DNA of 64,000 bases, taken from positions 19,917 through 83,916 of the forward strand of contig DBMO01000077.1 in NCBI GenBank assembly GCA_002298995.1. Direction: 5' to 3'. Source of the stretch: Desulfarculales bacterium UBA696 (GTDB lineage: Bacteria > Desulfobacterota > Syntrophobacteria > Syntrophobacterales > Syntrophobacteraceae). Every line of letters starts with the position of its first letter. The first letter of the stretch is position 1. The position numbers and the translations under genes were made by a program. Below the pieces are notes generated by a model that made no database searches, had not been told where the DNA came from, and saw nothing but the letters and a program-made list of their open reading frames with translations. This document shows positions 45,616-54,994 of the stretch, piece after piece.

Positions 45616-46836
45616 ATGGCAACCTTGCACAGAATAAACGAACCCAATGGGATGGAAGAAAGAATATCGAATTTAGAGGGGCAACTGGATGATCTGGAGA
45701 AAGGTCATGCGGTTGAGCTGGAGAGGTCGAACAGGGTCCTGCGCCGGCAGGCGGCGCTCCTCGAACTGGCGCATGACGCTATTCTCGTGCGCGACATGGA
45801 TGCAAGGATCAGGCACTGGAACGGGGGGGCCGAGAAGCTGTACGGCTGGAAGCGAGGCGAGGCCATCGGCAAGGTCATCCATGAACTGCTCAACACCAAA
45901 TATCCAATTCCCCTCTCCGAAATAGAAGAAATTATCATGGACATTGGCGAATGGCAGGGAGAGCTAATCCAGTACACCCGGGAGAATACGCCGGTTGTAG
46001 TCGAGAGTCGTTGGGCACTGCAGCGGGATGAGAGTGGAACCGCGATAGCCGTACTCGAAATCAACCGGGATATAACGGATCGCAAGATAGCGGAATCTTT
46101 GACCAAGGATTATCAGGCACGGCTCGAGAAAACCAACCAGGAGCTTCGGGACTTTGCGTTTATAGCTTCTCACGACTTGCGGGAACCACTGAGGAAGCTC
46201 TCGGTTTTTTCCAGCATCCTCGAAGACAAATTCGCGGAGGTCTTGGGAAAGGAGGGGATGGTATATCTGGAGAAAATCCGGGACTCGGGGGTGCGCATGC
46301 AGGAGCTGATCGATTCACTCCTGATGTACTCCCGAGTAACCACAAAGGCCGAGCCCTTTGTCTGGATGGACTTGGGCGAACTGGTCAACGAAGTGATTCT
46401 CGATCTTGAGATACCGATCCAGGAAACCGGAGCGGAGGTGGAAATCGGCGAGTTGCCGAGGATTCAAGCCGATCCGGGTCAAATCCGGCAACTTCTTCAA
46501 AACCTTATCGGAAATGCCTTAAAGTTCCACAAGGATGCGCCTCGCATAAAGATTTACGGCGAAACGTGCTGGGAGGCGTCGTGCAAAATATCCGTTGAAG
46601 ATAACGGCATAGGCTTTGATGAAAGCTACCTTGACCAGATCTTCCAACCGTTCAGGCGCCTGCATGGCCAAAACAGCCTCTACAAAGGTTCGGGAATGGG
46701 GCTTGCCATCTGTCGAAAAATTGTCGATCGCCACAACGGGACGATTACGGCCAGGAGTGTACCAGGAGAAGGCAGTACCTTCATTATTACCCTGCCCCTG
46801 AAGCAGTGCGGTGAACATGATCCCTGCGCGGCATAG
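45616..46836 (+). CDS. PAS-domain sensor histidine kinase (soluble)
   Basis: 406 residues, no membrane segment. An N-terminal short coiled coil is followed by a PAS domain (about 45-160, HDAILVRDMDARIRHWNGGA), a HisKA-type helix pair with His186 (FIASHDLREPLRKL), and an HATPase domain (N box LIGNALKFHKD, G1 VEDNGIGFD, G2 GSGMGLAICRKIV). The DxREPLRK type is that of phytochrome-like kinases. The adjacent Rcp1-like response regulator is the likely partner. The C-terminal half closely resembles that of the large kinase at 47553-52022, so one probably arose from duplication. Confidence 0.93.
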   Translation: MATLHRINEPNGMEERISNLEGQLDDLEKGHAVELERSNRVLRRQAALLELAHDAILVRDMDARIRHWNGGAEKLYGWKRGEAIGKVIHELLNTKYPIPLSEIEEIIMDIGEWQGELIQYTRENTPVVVESRWALQRDESGTAIAVLEINRDITDRKIAESLTKDYQARLEKTNQELRDFAFIASHDLREPLRKLSVFSSILEDKFAEVLGKEGMVYLEKIRDSGVRMQELIDSLLMYSRVTTKAEPFVWMDLGELVNEVILDLEIPIQETGAEVEIGELPRIQADPGQIRQLLQNLIGNALKFHKDAPRIKIYGETCWEASCKISVEDNGIGFDESYLDQIFQPFRRLHGQNSLYKGSGMGLAICRKIVDRHNGTITARSVPGEGSTFIITLPLKQCGEHDPCAA

Positions 46837-47024
46837 AATCCGCGCCTCACATCGAGCCTATTAGAAAATCGTCGGGCAGCGACGTGGAAGATCTGGAAGA
46901 TTCTCAAAACCCTCTTATTTTGATTATTGATTGAGAATGCCGTTTGGAGGCGACAAGGGTCGTGATAGACCCAAGGCCCGGAATATCTCGAAACCGTTCC
47001 ACAAGAAGGATGGCAGGTTTGATC

Positions 47025-47507
47025 ATGGTTGAAAATGCTGATAACCCGGTCGTTATCCTGATGGCCGACGATGATCTTGATGATATCAAGCTTGTCAGGG
47101 AGGCTCTCAGGGATTGCGGCTGCGAGGTTGGCTTCCGATACGTGGAAGATGGGGCCGAGGCAATTGACTACCTCACGCGGCGGGGCCGTTATGAGAATCC
47201 GGATCTCTCACCTCGACCGAGCCTCATACTGCTTGATCTAAACATGCCCAAAAAAGACGGGATTCAAACCCTGCAGGAGATTAGAAACAACCCCGAAATC
47301 CGGACAATACCCGTTGTGGTTCTCACCACCTCAAGAGACAGGGACCTCATGCTCCGTATCTACAGGCTCGGAGGCAGTGCTTTCATCACAAAGCCTTCCA
47401 TCTACAAAGACATGATAAAGGCCATGGATCGCCTTTGCACATTCTGGTTTCAAACCGTCTCCCTCCCCGATCAAATGCAGGCGCAAGGGAGAGATTTAGG
47501 AATTTAG
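47025..47507 (+). CDS. Single-domain response regulator (Rcp1-like)
   Basis: 160 residues from ATG 47025; the frame is open 27 codons further but those residues are not receiver-like. It is a lone receiver domain: acidic pocket Asp15-17 (MADDDLDD), phosphoacceptor Asp71 (LILLDLNMPKKDG), Thr of VVVLTTS and Lys123 (FITKPS). No output domain. It resembles Rcp1-type regulators that work with phytochrome-like histidine kinases, in keeping with the kinases on both sides. Its last codons merge into a periodic GGAATTTAG tract. Confidence 0.93.
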   Translation: MVENADNPVVILMADDDLDDIKLVREALRDCGCEVGFRYVEDGAEAIDYLTRRGRYENPDLSPRPSLILLDLNMPKKDGIQTLQEIRNNPEIRTIPVVVLTTSRDRDLMLRIYRLGGSAFITKPSIYKDMIKAMDRLCTFWFQTVSLPDQMQAQGRDLGI

Positions 47508-47552
47508 AAATTGAGGAAACCGCCGAAGTTCCATTAAATCCGCTAAATTCAC
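47497..47552. repeat. Periodic tract between convergent response regulator and kinase
   Basis: GATTTAGGAATTTAGAAATT on the left and CCGCTAAATTCACTCAATTC on the right are near-complementary, so it can fold and may act as a two-way terminator. The unit is like that at 9940-10008 and 34083-34132. Confidence 0.55.
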
Positions 47553-50500
47553 TCAATTCCTCAATTCACTTTGTTTTGCCGGCAGGCGCACTATGAATGT
47601 GGAACCCTTCCCCGGTTCGCTTTCAGCGCTGATTGTTCCGCCGTGGCGCTCAACGATCTTTCGGCATATAGCAAGGCCCATTCCCGTCCCCTTATACTGG
47701 CTGCTTCTTCCGTGAAGCCTCTGGAACGGGGAAAAAATCTTTTCGGCATACTGCTCCTCAAAGCCTATACCGTTGTCCTCGACCACTATCTGAAAATCGC
47801 CGTTATCCATAGTGGAACTCGATACTTTAACGAAGGGCTGCTCGCCTTCTTTATGAAATTTGAGTGCATTTCCAATGAGATTCTGGAAAAGCTGCCGCAT
47901 CTGCGTTGGATCAGCCTCGATGACAGGGAGGTCTCCAAGGTGCACCTTGCCGCCTGTCCTTTCGATTCTTACTTCAAGGTCGGACAGGACCTCATTGACG
48001 ATACCGGTGAGCCCAACCTCCGTGATAGGACTAGCTTTCGTGGTAAGTCTCGAATATTCGAGGAGGGCTGTAATCAGGGACCGCATGCGCTTGTTTGCGT
48101 CAATTAGCCGCTCGATATAACCGTTCCCCTGCTCTCCGAGCTGACCGCCATACTTCTGCTTGAGCATACTCCCGAAACTCTCCACCTTGCGCAACGGCTC
48201 CTGGAGATCGTGAGAGGCAATCGAGGCAAAATCCTGGAGGGCCTGGTTACTCTCCTCCAGCCTGGCCATATACCTTGCCAGCTCGGCGGTACGCTCCTCG
48301 ACGCGCACCTCCAGCTCATCGCGTGCCTTGCGGAGTCCTTCAATTAGCCCAATCCGCTCCATCGCAACAGCCACCTGGTCGGCGACCGTTTTCATGACCG
48401 CAAGTTCCTGGGGCGTAAAGATTGTCCTCGATTTTGTACCGAAAGAGAGCGTCCCTATTACCCGGCCGCCGCCGACCTTAAGGGGATGGCAGGCGTACGC
48501 CTGAATACCGTAGGACCGGACCAGGTCCGTCCTTATATCCGGAGTATTGAAAATATCTTCGGCAACTATCCGTTCTCCATCGCGGGCCGCGCAACCGCAG
48601 ACTGCCACCCCGAAATCGAGCCATTCGATCTTCGCGGCCTCTTCCTCGGGGATCCCGGCGAAGGCATTGAGATGGAGTCTGCCGGCTAATTCATCTACCA
48701 GGAAATTGAAAAATGTATGGCAATCCAGGTGGACCATCACAGCTCGGCATAGCTCGTTAACCAGACCCTGAGGGTTTTCCGATGCCAGAAGGTTGCTTGC
48801 AACATCCGAGAGCAGCTTGAATTCCGACTCGCTTCGGCGCAATTCGTCCTCCATCTGCTTGCGCTCGGTAATATCGCGCACAACCGATACAGCGCCTACG
48901 ATATCCCCGTTAGCGTCTCTTACCGGGGATGAACTGACCTGGCGATGCCGCAGCTCTCCGGTCGAGGGATTTCGGATTACCTCCTCCATGTTCCTTACCG
49001 ATTCGCCTTCCAGGGCGCGCAGAGGCGGAGCTTCTTCAACCGGCCGGAAGCTCCCGTCAGGGCGATACACTTCAAGGCTTTCGGCGAGCTTTTCCACATC
49101 CATTCCGTCGGAGTTCTCAAGGCCGAACCCCCTCAGTGCCGCCGGGTTGGCCAGAGTGAATCTCTTCTCGGTATCGGAAAACCAAATCTCATCACTTATG
49201 CTGTTGATGAGCGTGGAGAGGCGCTCTTTTTCTTCCTGTACGGCGGTGAGAAGTCTTTGGGTCTCATTTTCGGCTCGCTTGCGCTCGGTGATGTCCTCGC
49301 TGAAAATCACCATGCCGGCGACATCGCCGGCCGAATCGTGCCATGGCCTGGCCTCCCATCGAAGCCACTGAACGGAACCGTCGGCCCTGACAAATCGCTC
49401 GTCATCCGCGCTCAACACCTCGCCGGCAAGCGCCCGAATGTGAACTCTCTTCCATGTCTCATCAATTTCCGGAAACACATCATAGTGCGACAATCCCCTG
49501 AGTTCGCGGTCGCCAAGATTGTAGTCGCTCAACCACCTGCGGCTGTAGCTCAGGTACCTCATATCACGGTCAAACATCGCCAAGGATGCGGGTGCGTGCT
49601 CGATGAATATACGCAGCCGCTCCTCGCTCTCCTGCAACGCCTCCTGCGCTCGCCGCCTGTCCGTGACATCATGAAAAACGAGCACGACACCGGAAACGTT
49701 TCCCGCACTATCCCTTATGGGCGCCGCGCTGTCTTCGATAGGAATTTCCCGCCCATCTCGAGTGATAAGAGCGGTGTGATTGGCAAGAGCAACTAGACAA
49801 CCCTTGCGCAAAACCTGGTTGATGACGTCCTCGGCGGGTCCCCTGGTCTTTTCGTCTATGATCCGGAAGACTTCCTGAACCGGCGCTGTAAGAGCCTCTC
49901 CATTCGGCCAACCGGTAAGAGCCTCGGCCACCGGGTTGATAAAGAGGATCTTTCCTTCCGTGTCGGTTGCGATTACCGCGTCGCCAACACTGGTGAGCGT
50001 GACCTGGAACCACTCCCGCTGCTGGCTCAATTGCTCCTCTGCCTTGGCCCTCGCAAGCGCAACGGAAAAATAACCGGCCAGTCTTTCCCAAAAATCGATG
50101 ATCTCCGGTGAAAACCTATCCTGCCGGCGGTCGTTTAGCTGAATGAGGCCCATGCGCTCCGAGCCGAGATACAGAGGTATCAGGGCTACCGATTCGTAGC
50201 CTTCTCCGTTGCAGCGGTTTCGCGTTCTGGTCTGGCGTTCCGCATCGCTCGTGGTGGCGAGAAGCCTTGTCGTGCTGTTAGTCCAGAAACTCCCGCCCCG
50301 CGAGAAAAAAGGCTTCGACTGATCAACGCGTCCCAGAATTACGTTTCCGCACATGCATTCGATATATGGATTGCCCGAGCTGTCGCGCAGAATGTTTCCG
50401 GCGCTGTCCCTGGAGCAAAGGCTGTTCTCCATTCGAATGAATTCTTCAGGAAAGCCCCGCGCCTCGAAATAAGGAAAATCCTCTCCCTGCTTCAGGCGCA

Positions 50501-52022
50501 TGCCCACGGCCTCGCACCCGGATTGGCGCTGGAAGAATGTGGCGGCAGCCTCGACCAGGTCGGCTGTCCCGGTGCTATGGTTAATTATTTCTAGGAGTTC
50601 GAGGGTGATTTCGCGCTCTCGCTCGATGCGCCTTCGCTCGGTAATATCCGTCCCGTAGATATTCAGGTATCCTGAGTCAGAGATCGGCGCCAGGAGAAGT
50701 GTGTAAAGCAGATCGCCACAAATAACCTCAATTTCACGCTTTTCACGAGAATTCACAACTTCCTGAACAACATGCAGCCAATCCCGGGGGATTTTTCTGC
50801 CCGGCTCCCATCCAAGAGATTTCAGAAGATGCGAGCTGTTTCTGTTTGCATAAAGGAGTTCACCCGCTTCCGATACTCGAAGGACCGGGTTTGTATTTTC
50901 GTCGGGAAACCGTGCAAGGCTCTCTATTTTCTCCTCGCGGAACTTGAGCGCCTGAACCATCTCCTTGAAGGAGCCTCCAAGTTCTTTGAGTTCAAGAGGG
51001 CCGGTTAAATCGAGGGTGATATTTTGGCCGCGGCCAAGGGCCATGGCGTATTCCTGGAGCCGTTTGACAGGATTGGCAATGAACCGCGAACACAGCAGTG
51101 CGGCCCCAAATGCAGCCAAAGCAATGGCGAAAAGAAGCACTGCCTGAGGGAATAGTTGGGAAACTACCGCCGCCATTGCGATCTCTTCAGTGCGTCCCGC
51201 CGTGGCGACCCAGCCAATGGATGGGACCGGAGCAAACGCAACCAGCCGGTTCTTACCCTCGTATGGCGCATAGACCGTCTGGACAACCTCTTTGCCGGCC
51301 AGTGTCTCCTTGAGATCAGGATAGTCTTTGAGCCAGTTTCGTTCCTCCCAGGTAGCATTGATCCAGGGATAGCGGTAGACCAGCATCCCTTTGCTGTCCA
51401 CCAGCGCATGCCCTCCACCTTTGGGGCGCTCGATTGCCAGCACCTCGTCCAGCCGCTCCGAGAGGATGCTTGCCACTACAACTCCAAGCAATCGACCCTG
51501 TTTGTCCCTGATTCCACGGGCCAGCGATATAATAGGCTCCCCGGTTGAAATGGAACTCACAAGATCGCTTACAGCCCAATCGCGACCGGCGACAATGTTT
51601 TGAAAGTGTTTTCTGTCGCTTATGCTTTGACCTTCAACCTCACGAAGGTGGGAAATTAGGACGACCCCATCCGGGCTGACCCAAAGCAGGTTGAAAAGCT
51701 TGCGGCGCTCGGCGAAATTTTCCTCGATATATCTTCTCTGCTCATCGCTGGGTGGCTGCGATAACGTCAATGCGATACCGAGGGCGTATTCATGGTGCAA
51801 AACATCCTCGGCAAAGCTTTCAAAGTTCTTTGCCACCGCGCGGGCTATTTGAAGGTTGGCCTGGAGTTCGGCCTCTCGCTCTGTTTTGTACCATTCATTG
51901 AAAACATGGGCTTGCACCAGGAGGGTTGGGATAAGCAAGACGAGCAGCAGAAGAATAAGCTGGCCCTGGATGCTCTTCCAGAACCTTCTTTTTTCACGCC
52001 TCTGGTTAGATAGATCGGTCAT
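47553..52022 (-). CDS. Large multi-PAS/GAF membrane sensor histidine kinase
   Basis: 1489 residues from ATG 52022 (GGGGTG upstream; a TTG at 52043 would add seven). Order: membrane helix (about 18-38), Cache-type extracytoplasmic sensor (about 40-280), second helix (about 290-315), HAMP, PAS (about 370-460), GAF (about 475-650), three PAS/PAC units (about 660-1030; repeated DITERK ends), GAF (about 1050-1210), then HisKA (ASIASHDLQEPLRKV) and HATPase (LIGNALKFHKEG, VEDNGIGFEE, GTGMGLAICRKIV). No receiver domain, so it is not a hybrid. The C-terminus is closely like the smaller kinase at 45616. The many sensor units suggest integration of several signals. Confidence 0.93.
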   Translation of the reverse strand: MTDLSNQRREKRRFWKSIQGQLILLLLVLLIPTLLVQAHVFNEWYKTEREAELQANLQIARAVAKNFESFAEDVLHHEYALGIALTLSQPPSDEQRRYIEENFAERRKLFNLLWVSPDGVVLISHLREVEGQSISDRKHFQNIVAGRDWAVSDLVSSISTGEPIISLARGIRDKQGRLLGVVVASILSERLDEVLAIERPKGGGHALVDSKGMLVYRYPWINATWEERNWLKDYPDLKETLAGKEVVQTVYAPYEGKNRLVAFAPVPSIGWVATAGRTEEIAMAAVVSQLFPQAVLLFAIALAAFGAALLCSRFIANPVKRLQEYAMALGRGQNITLDLTGPLELKELGGSFKEMVQALKFREEKIESLARFPDENTNPVLRVSEAGELLYANRNSSHLLKSLGWEPGRKIPRDWLHVVQEVVNSREKREIEVICGDLLYTLLLAPISDSGYLNIYGTDITERRRIEREREITLELLEIINHSTGTADLVEAAATFFQRQSGCEAVGMRLKQGEDFPYFEARGFPEEFIRMENSLCSRDSAGNILRDSSGNPYIECMCGNVILGRVDQSKPFFSRGGSFWTNSTTRLLATTSDAERQTRTRNRCNGEGYESVALIPLYLGSERMGLIQLNDRRQDRFSPEIIDFWERLAGYFSVALARAKAEEQLSQQREWFQVTLTSVGDAVIATDTEGKILFINPVAEALTGWPNGEALTAPVQEVFRIIDEKTRGPAEDVINQVLRKGCLVALANHTALITRDGREIPIEDSAAPIRDSAGNVSGVVLVFHDVTDRRRAQEALQESEERLRIFIEHAPASLAMFDRDMRYLSYSRRWLSDYNLGDRELRGLSHYDVFPEIDETWKRVHIRALAGEVLSADDERFVRADGSVQWLRWEARPWHDSAGDVAGMVIFSEDITERKRAENETQRLLTAVQEEKERLSTLINSISDEIWFSDTEKRFTLANPAALRGFGLENSDGMDVEKLAESLEVYRPDGSFRPVEEAPPLRALEGESVRNMEEVIRNPSTGELRHRQVSSSPVRDANGDIVGAVSVVRDITERKQMEDELRRSESEFKLLSDVASNLLASENPQGLVNELCRAVMVHLDCHTFFNFLVDELAGRLHLNAFAGIPEEEAAKIEWLDFGVAVCGCAARDGERIVAEDIFNTPDIRTDLVRSYGIQAYACHPLKVGGGRVIGTLSFGTKSRTIFTPQELAVMKTVADQVAVAMERIGLIEGLRKARDELEVRVEERTAELARYMARLEESNQALQDFASIASHDLQEPLRKVESFGSMLKQKYGGQLGEQGNGYIERLIDANKRMRSLITALLEYSRLTTKASPITEVGLTGIVNEVLSDLEVRIERTGGKVHLGDLPVIEADPTQMRQLFQNLIGNALKFHKEGEQPFVKVSSSTMDNGDFQIVVEDNGIGFEEQYAEKIFSPFQRLHGRSSQYKGTGMGLAICRKIVERHGGTISAESEPGKGSTFIVRLPAKQSELRN

Positions 52023-52209
52023 TTTGCACCCCAGGGTCGGCAAACATGAATTGGCGGGTTTTGCTTATTTCTAACATACTTAGCGCGGCATAACAAACGA
52101 GAGAGGCGCGATTTGCCTGGCTTGGGCACAATGCCGCCAGTGTATAGTAGCACGCTTGTGTCTTTGAGTTAAGTTGGAGTTTTTACAGTACCTTCCATGT
52201 GGATTTCTA
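52023..52209. other. Intergenic region, nothing recognised
   Basis: About 190 bases between two leftward genes. No clear terminator; the spacing suggests separate transcription. Confidence 0.35.
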
Positions 52210-53346
52210 CTAAAAATGGCGTTGCGACTCCGTGCGGCGGCCGATGCTGCCCGGCTCCGCGGCATCCCGGCTCCATACGCTTGTTTGCCAGTTGTCTTCA
52301 GACCCGGGTTCGGGAATCCATGGCGGTAGGGCGAGATCAAAAAATACCGAGAGGGCGAAAAGATAGGGTTCATACATGGCCCGCAGCTCTTCGAGCTTGA
52401 GGTCGGCTTCCTTGCCCATGCTCGGACGCAGGCCGGCGGACGCAAGGCCCGATCTCAAGTTTGCCAGGACCTCGGGTGAAAGGCGATCCGGGTTGGGCGA
52501 GATGGGCCGGAGCCGGAAAATAAGGCATAAATCCACGACCGCGTGGCGCGCGATGGCGAAGGTCAGCTGGGCCTGGCGCGCGCATGCCCCTTCCAGGCCT
52601 ACCATTACGAACGCGCTGGCGTCGAGGATCGAGGTAAGCGCAGCCAGCCAGGACTGGTTATCGTGCTGAGATCGGAAATAGGCGAGCACCGGGTAAGACA
52701 GGTGGCTTTCGAGCAATTCGGCTGACCATCGTTCCCATTCATGCAGGACCAGCCGTATCGATTCCATTCCGTATTCGTCATTATGCCTGTAGAGCATTTC
52801 GGCTGCGGTGGGCGGCGAACCGGCGCGGGAATCCAGAAGGGAGATATTTACCTCCCGCCGGGAAAACGACTGGTTTAGCGCAGGCAAGTACCCGATCACA
52901 ATTGCCAGAAAGCCGAGCCCGGTACCGGACTCGACCACCGTGAGAAACCGGGTGAGCGGAGAAAGCGGTTTCAAGTCACCAAGCCCCAGGGTGAAAAAGG
53001 TCGATCCGCTGAAATAAAGGCTCGCGGAAAAGCTGTTCCCCTCTTCCGACAGGCCCACCAATCCCCAATAAACCAGGCCAAAGCTCACGATCAGCATGGA
53101 AGCCCAAACGCTTAGCAGCAGTAACAGGGAAAGCGGCCCATAAATGCCCAGCAGGTTATCCTTGTGACTCTGGGGGGCAAGACCAACGATTCGTTTCCAC
53201 AAAGTCCAGGTCGCCCTGTAGAAAAGACGTGTCAGGCGGGTACGCCTGGTGACCCGTCGAGGGAATACGATTGTTTCGAATGCTTCCCAGAGTACCAGGA
53301 AAACAAGAAAAACACCCAGGACGGAAATGATGGCGGATACATTCAT
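52210..53346 (-). CDS. Two-helix ion channel with TLGLGD selectivity filter
   Basis: 378 residues. A first hydrophobic segment (about 5-25), a second block with two helices (about 70-95 and 135-155) and a pore loop STFFTLGLGDLKPLSPLTRF. The filter reads TLGLGD instead of TVGYGD of classical potassium channels. A cytoplasmic C-terminal part of about 210 residues follows, without a RCK/TrkA-N motif. Ion_trans_2-like proteins are often potassium channels, but the filter change leaves selectivity open. It is divergent from the MFS exporter. Confidence 0.82.
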   Translation of the reverse strand: MNVSAIISVLGVFLVFLVLWEAFETIVFPRRVTRRTRLTRLFYRATWTLWKRIVGLAPQSHKDNLLGIYGPLSLLLLLSVWASMLIVSFGLVYWGLVGLSEEGNSFSASLYFSGSTFFTLGLGDLKPLSPLTRFLTVVESGTGLGFLAIVIGYLPALNQSFSRREVNISLLDSRAGSPPTAAEMLYRHNDEYGMESIRLVLHEWERWSAELLESHLSYPVLAYFRSQHDNQSWLAALTSILDASAFVMVGLEGACARQAQLTFAIARHAVVDLCLIFRLRPISPNPDRLSPEVLANLRSGLASAGLRPSMGKEADLKLEELRAMYEPYLFALSVFFDLALPPWIPEPGSEDNWQTSVWSRDAAEPGSIGRRTESQRHF

Positions 53347-53495
53347 CTCCTTTTTCTAAGAAAAGTTGGGCGCCGGGTCAAGATTGGCTTCCGGTCAAGT
53401 GATTACTTTGTCTCCCTTTGCGTTGAAGCCGATTCTGTGTTAGGAAGTCGCGGCTACTTAAGGACAGCACAGGTGCAGGTGAAAGGAAAGCCGAC

Positions 53496-54932
53496 GTGGG
53501 CAACACCTCGGGACCGGAGGCACGGGGCCGCCAAGGGAACAGCAAATGGACAGTCCTTGCGATTGTTTCCATAGGCGTGTTCATGGCTACCCTGGACTCC
53601 AGCATCGTAAATATTTCTCTGCCAAAAATAAGCGCTTCTTTCAGGGTACCCCTCAACGGCACGGTTGAATGGGTCATAATCGGCTACCTGGTGGTAATCG
53701 CCGGCACCCTGCTGAGCTTGGGCAGACTCTCCGACATATTCGGGCGAAAAGCGATGTGGGTAACAGGACTCGGGATATTCACGGCGGGCTCCGCCCTTTG
53801 CGGCGCGGCCCCAAGCCTCGAGTTTCTCGTGTTTGCACGGGCGCTCCAGGGGATTGGCGGCGCCATGATCATGGCAAACAGCCCGGCATTCACCACTTCG
53901 GCATTCCCGGCAAAGGAGCGCGGCCGCGCTCTCGGAATAGTCGCCGCGGTCGTTGCCATCGGCACCAGCGCAGGCCCGACCCTGGGGGGCATAATAACCG
54001 ATCACTTCTCCTGGCGCTGGATATTCTACATCAATGTGCCCATAGGAATCATCGGCATCACCGCAACACTCCTGCTACTCTCAGAGACCGAGCGGCCTGC
54101 CGAAAGGCAGCGGTTCGACCCGATTGGCGCTATTCTGCTCTGCGCATGCCTGACCTGTCTTATGCTGGGGATGAGCTTCGGTCAGGAATTAGGATGGGGA
54201 TCTCCCGGGACAATCGGTTTGTTCTGCGCGGCGCTGCTGTTATTCCCGATTTTCACGCTTTATGAAAAAAGATCGGAACAGCCGATCCTGGACCTTTCAC
54301 TATTTCGAAACCGCCTCTTCTCGGCTGCCCTGATTACCAGTTTCCTGAGCTTCATGGCGCTTTTCGCCGTGATGTTCCTGATGCCTTACTACCTCGAGGA
54401 ACTCATGGGCATTCCTCCGCAAAGAGCCGGCCTGATGATGACCGCGGTACCGCTCACCATTTCGATTTTCGCGCCGTTTAGCGGCTGGCTCTCGGACCGG
54501 TACGGCTCCCGGATTTTAAGCTCCCTGGGGCTGGCAATGTCTTCCGCAGCCCTTTGGAATATCGCCCATCTGACACAGTATTCATCCCATTTCGACATAA
54601 TATGGCCTCTGGTATTGGCGGGCCTTGGACAGGCGCTTTTTCAGTCGCCCAATAACAACGCGATAATGGGGTCCGTGCCCTTGAATCGCTTGGGAATTGC
54701 TTCGGGTGTCCTGGCAACGGTGCGCACCCTTGGCCAGGGATTCAGCGTCGCAATGGCGGGCGCCATTTTTACCTCGCTGGGCGGTGCGCGTGCCGGAAAC
54801 ATCCTGAGCCAGGCAGGCCCTTCGGCCTCCGCCGCGGCCACCTTCACCCATGCCTTCCAAATCGCGATGCTCGCCTGCATGTCAATAGCTGCCATGGGCG
54901 TTTTCACATCACTCATGCGCGGCGACCGCTAA
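53496..54932 (+). CDS. DHA2-family (EmrB/QacA-like) MFS efflux transporter
   Basis: 478 residues from GTG 53496 (AAAGGA upstream), with about 14 membrane helices. The first helix motif FMATLDSSIVNISLPKI and the GRLSDIFGRK loop after helix 2 mark the drug:proton antiporter 2 family; motif C-like GPTLGGIITDHFSWRWIFYI is also present. It would export toxic compounds with proton entry. No EmrA-type membrane fusion gene is adjacent. The substrate is unknown. Confidence 0.93.
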   Translation: MGNTSGPEARGRQGNSKWTVLAIVSIGVFMATLDSSIVNISLPKISASFRVPLNGTVEWVIIGYLVVIAGTLLSLGRLSDIFGRKAMWVTGLGIFTAGSALCGAAPSLEFLVFARALQGIGGAMIMANSPAFTTSAFPAKERGRALGIVAAVVAIGTSAGPTLGGIITDHFSWRWIFYINVPIGIIGITATLLLLSETERPAERQRFDPIGAILLCACLTCLMLGMSFGQELGWGSPGTIGLFCAALLLFPIFTLYEKRSEQPILDLSLFRNRLFSAALITSFLSFMALFAVMFLMPYYLEELMGIPPQRAGLMMTAVPLTISIFAPFSGWLSDRYGSRILSSLGLAMSSAALWNIAHLTQYSSHFDIIWPLVLAGLGQALFQSPNNNAIMGSVPLNRLGIASGVLATVRTLGQGFSVAMAGAIFTSLGGARAGNILSQAGPSASAAATFTHAFQIAMLACMSIAAMGVFTSLMRGDR

Positions 54933-54944
54933 AGCTCGATAAAA

Positions 54945-54973
54945 AAAGGGGAAGCCGGCGCGGCCTCCCCTTT
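54945..54973 (-). terminator. Terminator of the acs gene
   Basis: Stem AAAGGGGAGGCCG / CGGCTTCCCCTTT (minus-strand reading, one mismatch) followed on the minus strand by TTTT. It also lies just past the end of the convergent MFS gene, so it may serve both. Confidence 0.75.
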
Positions 54974-54994
54974 GGGAATGAACTGTATTTGCCG

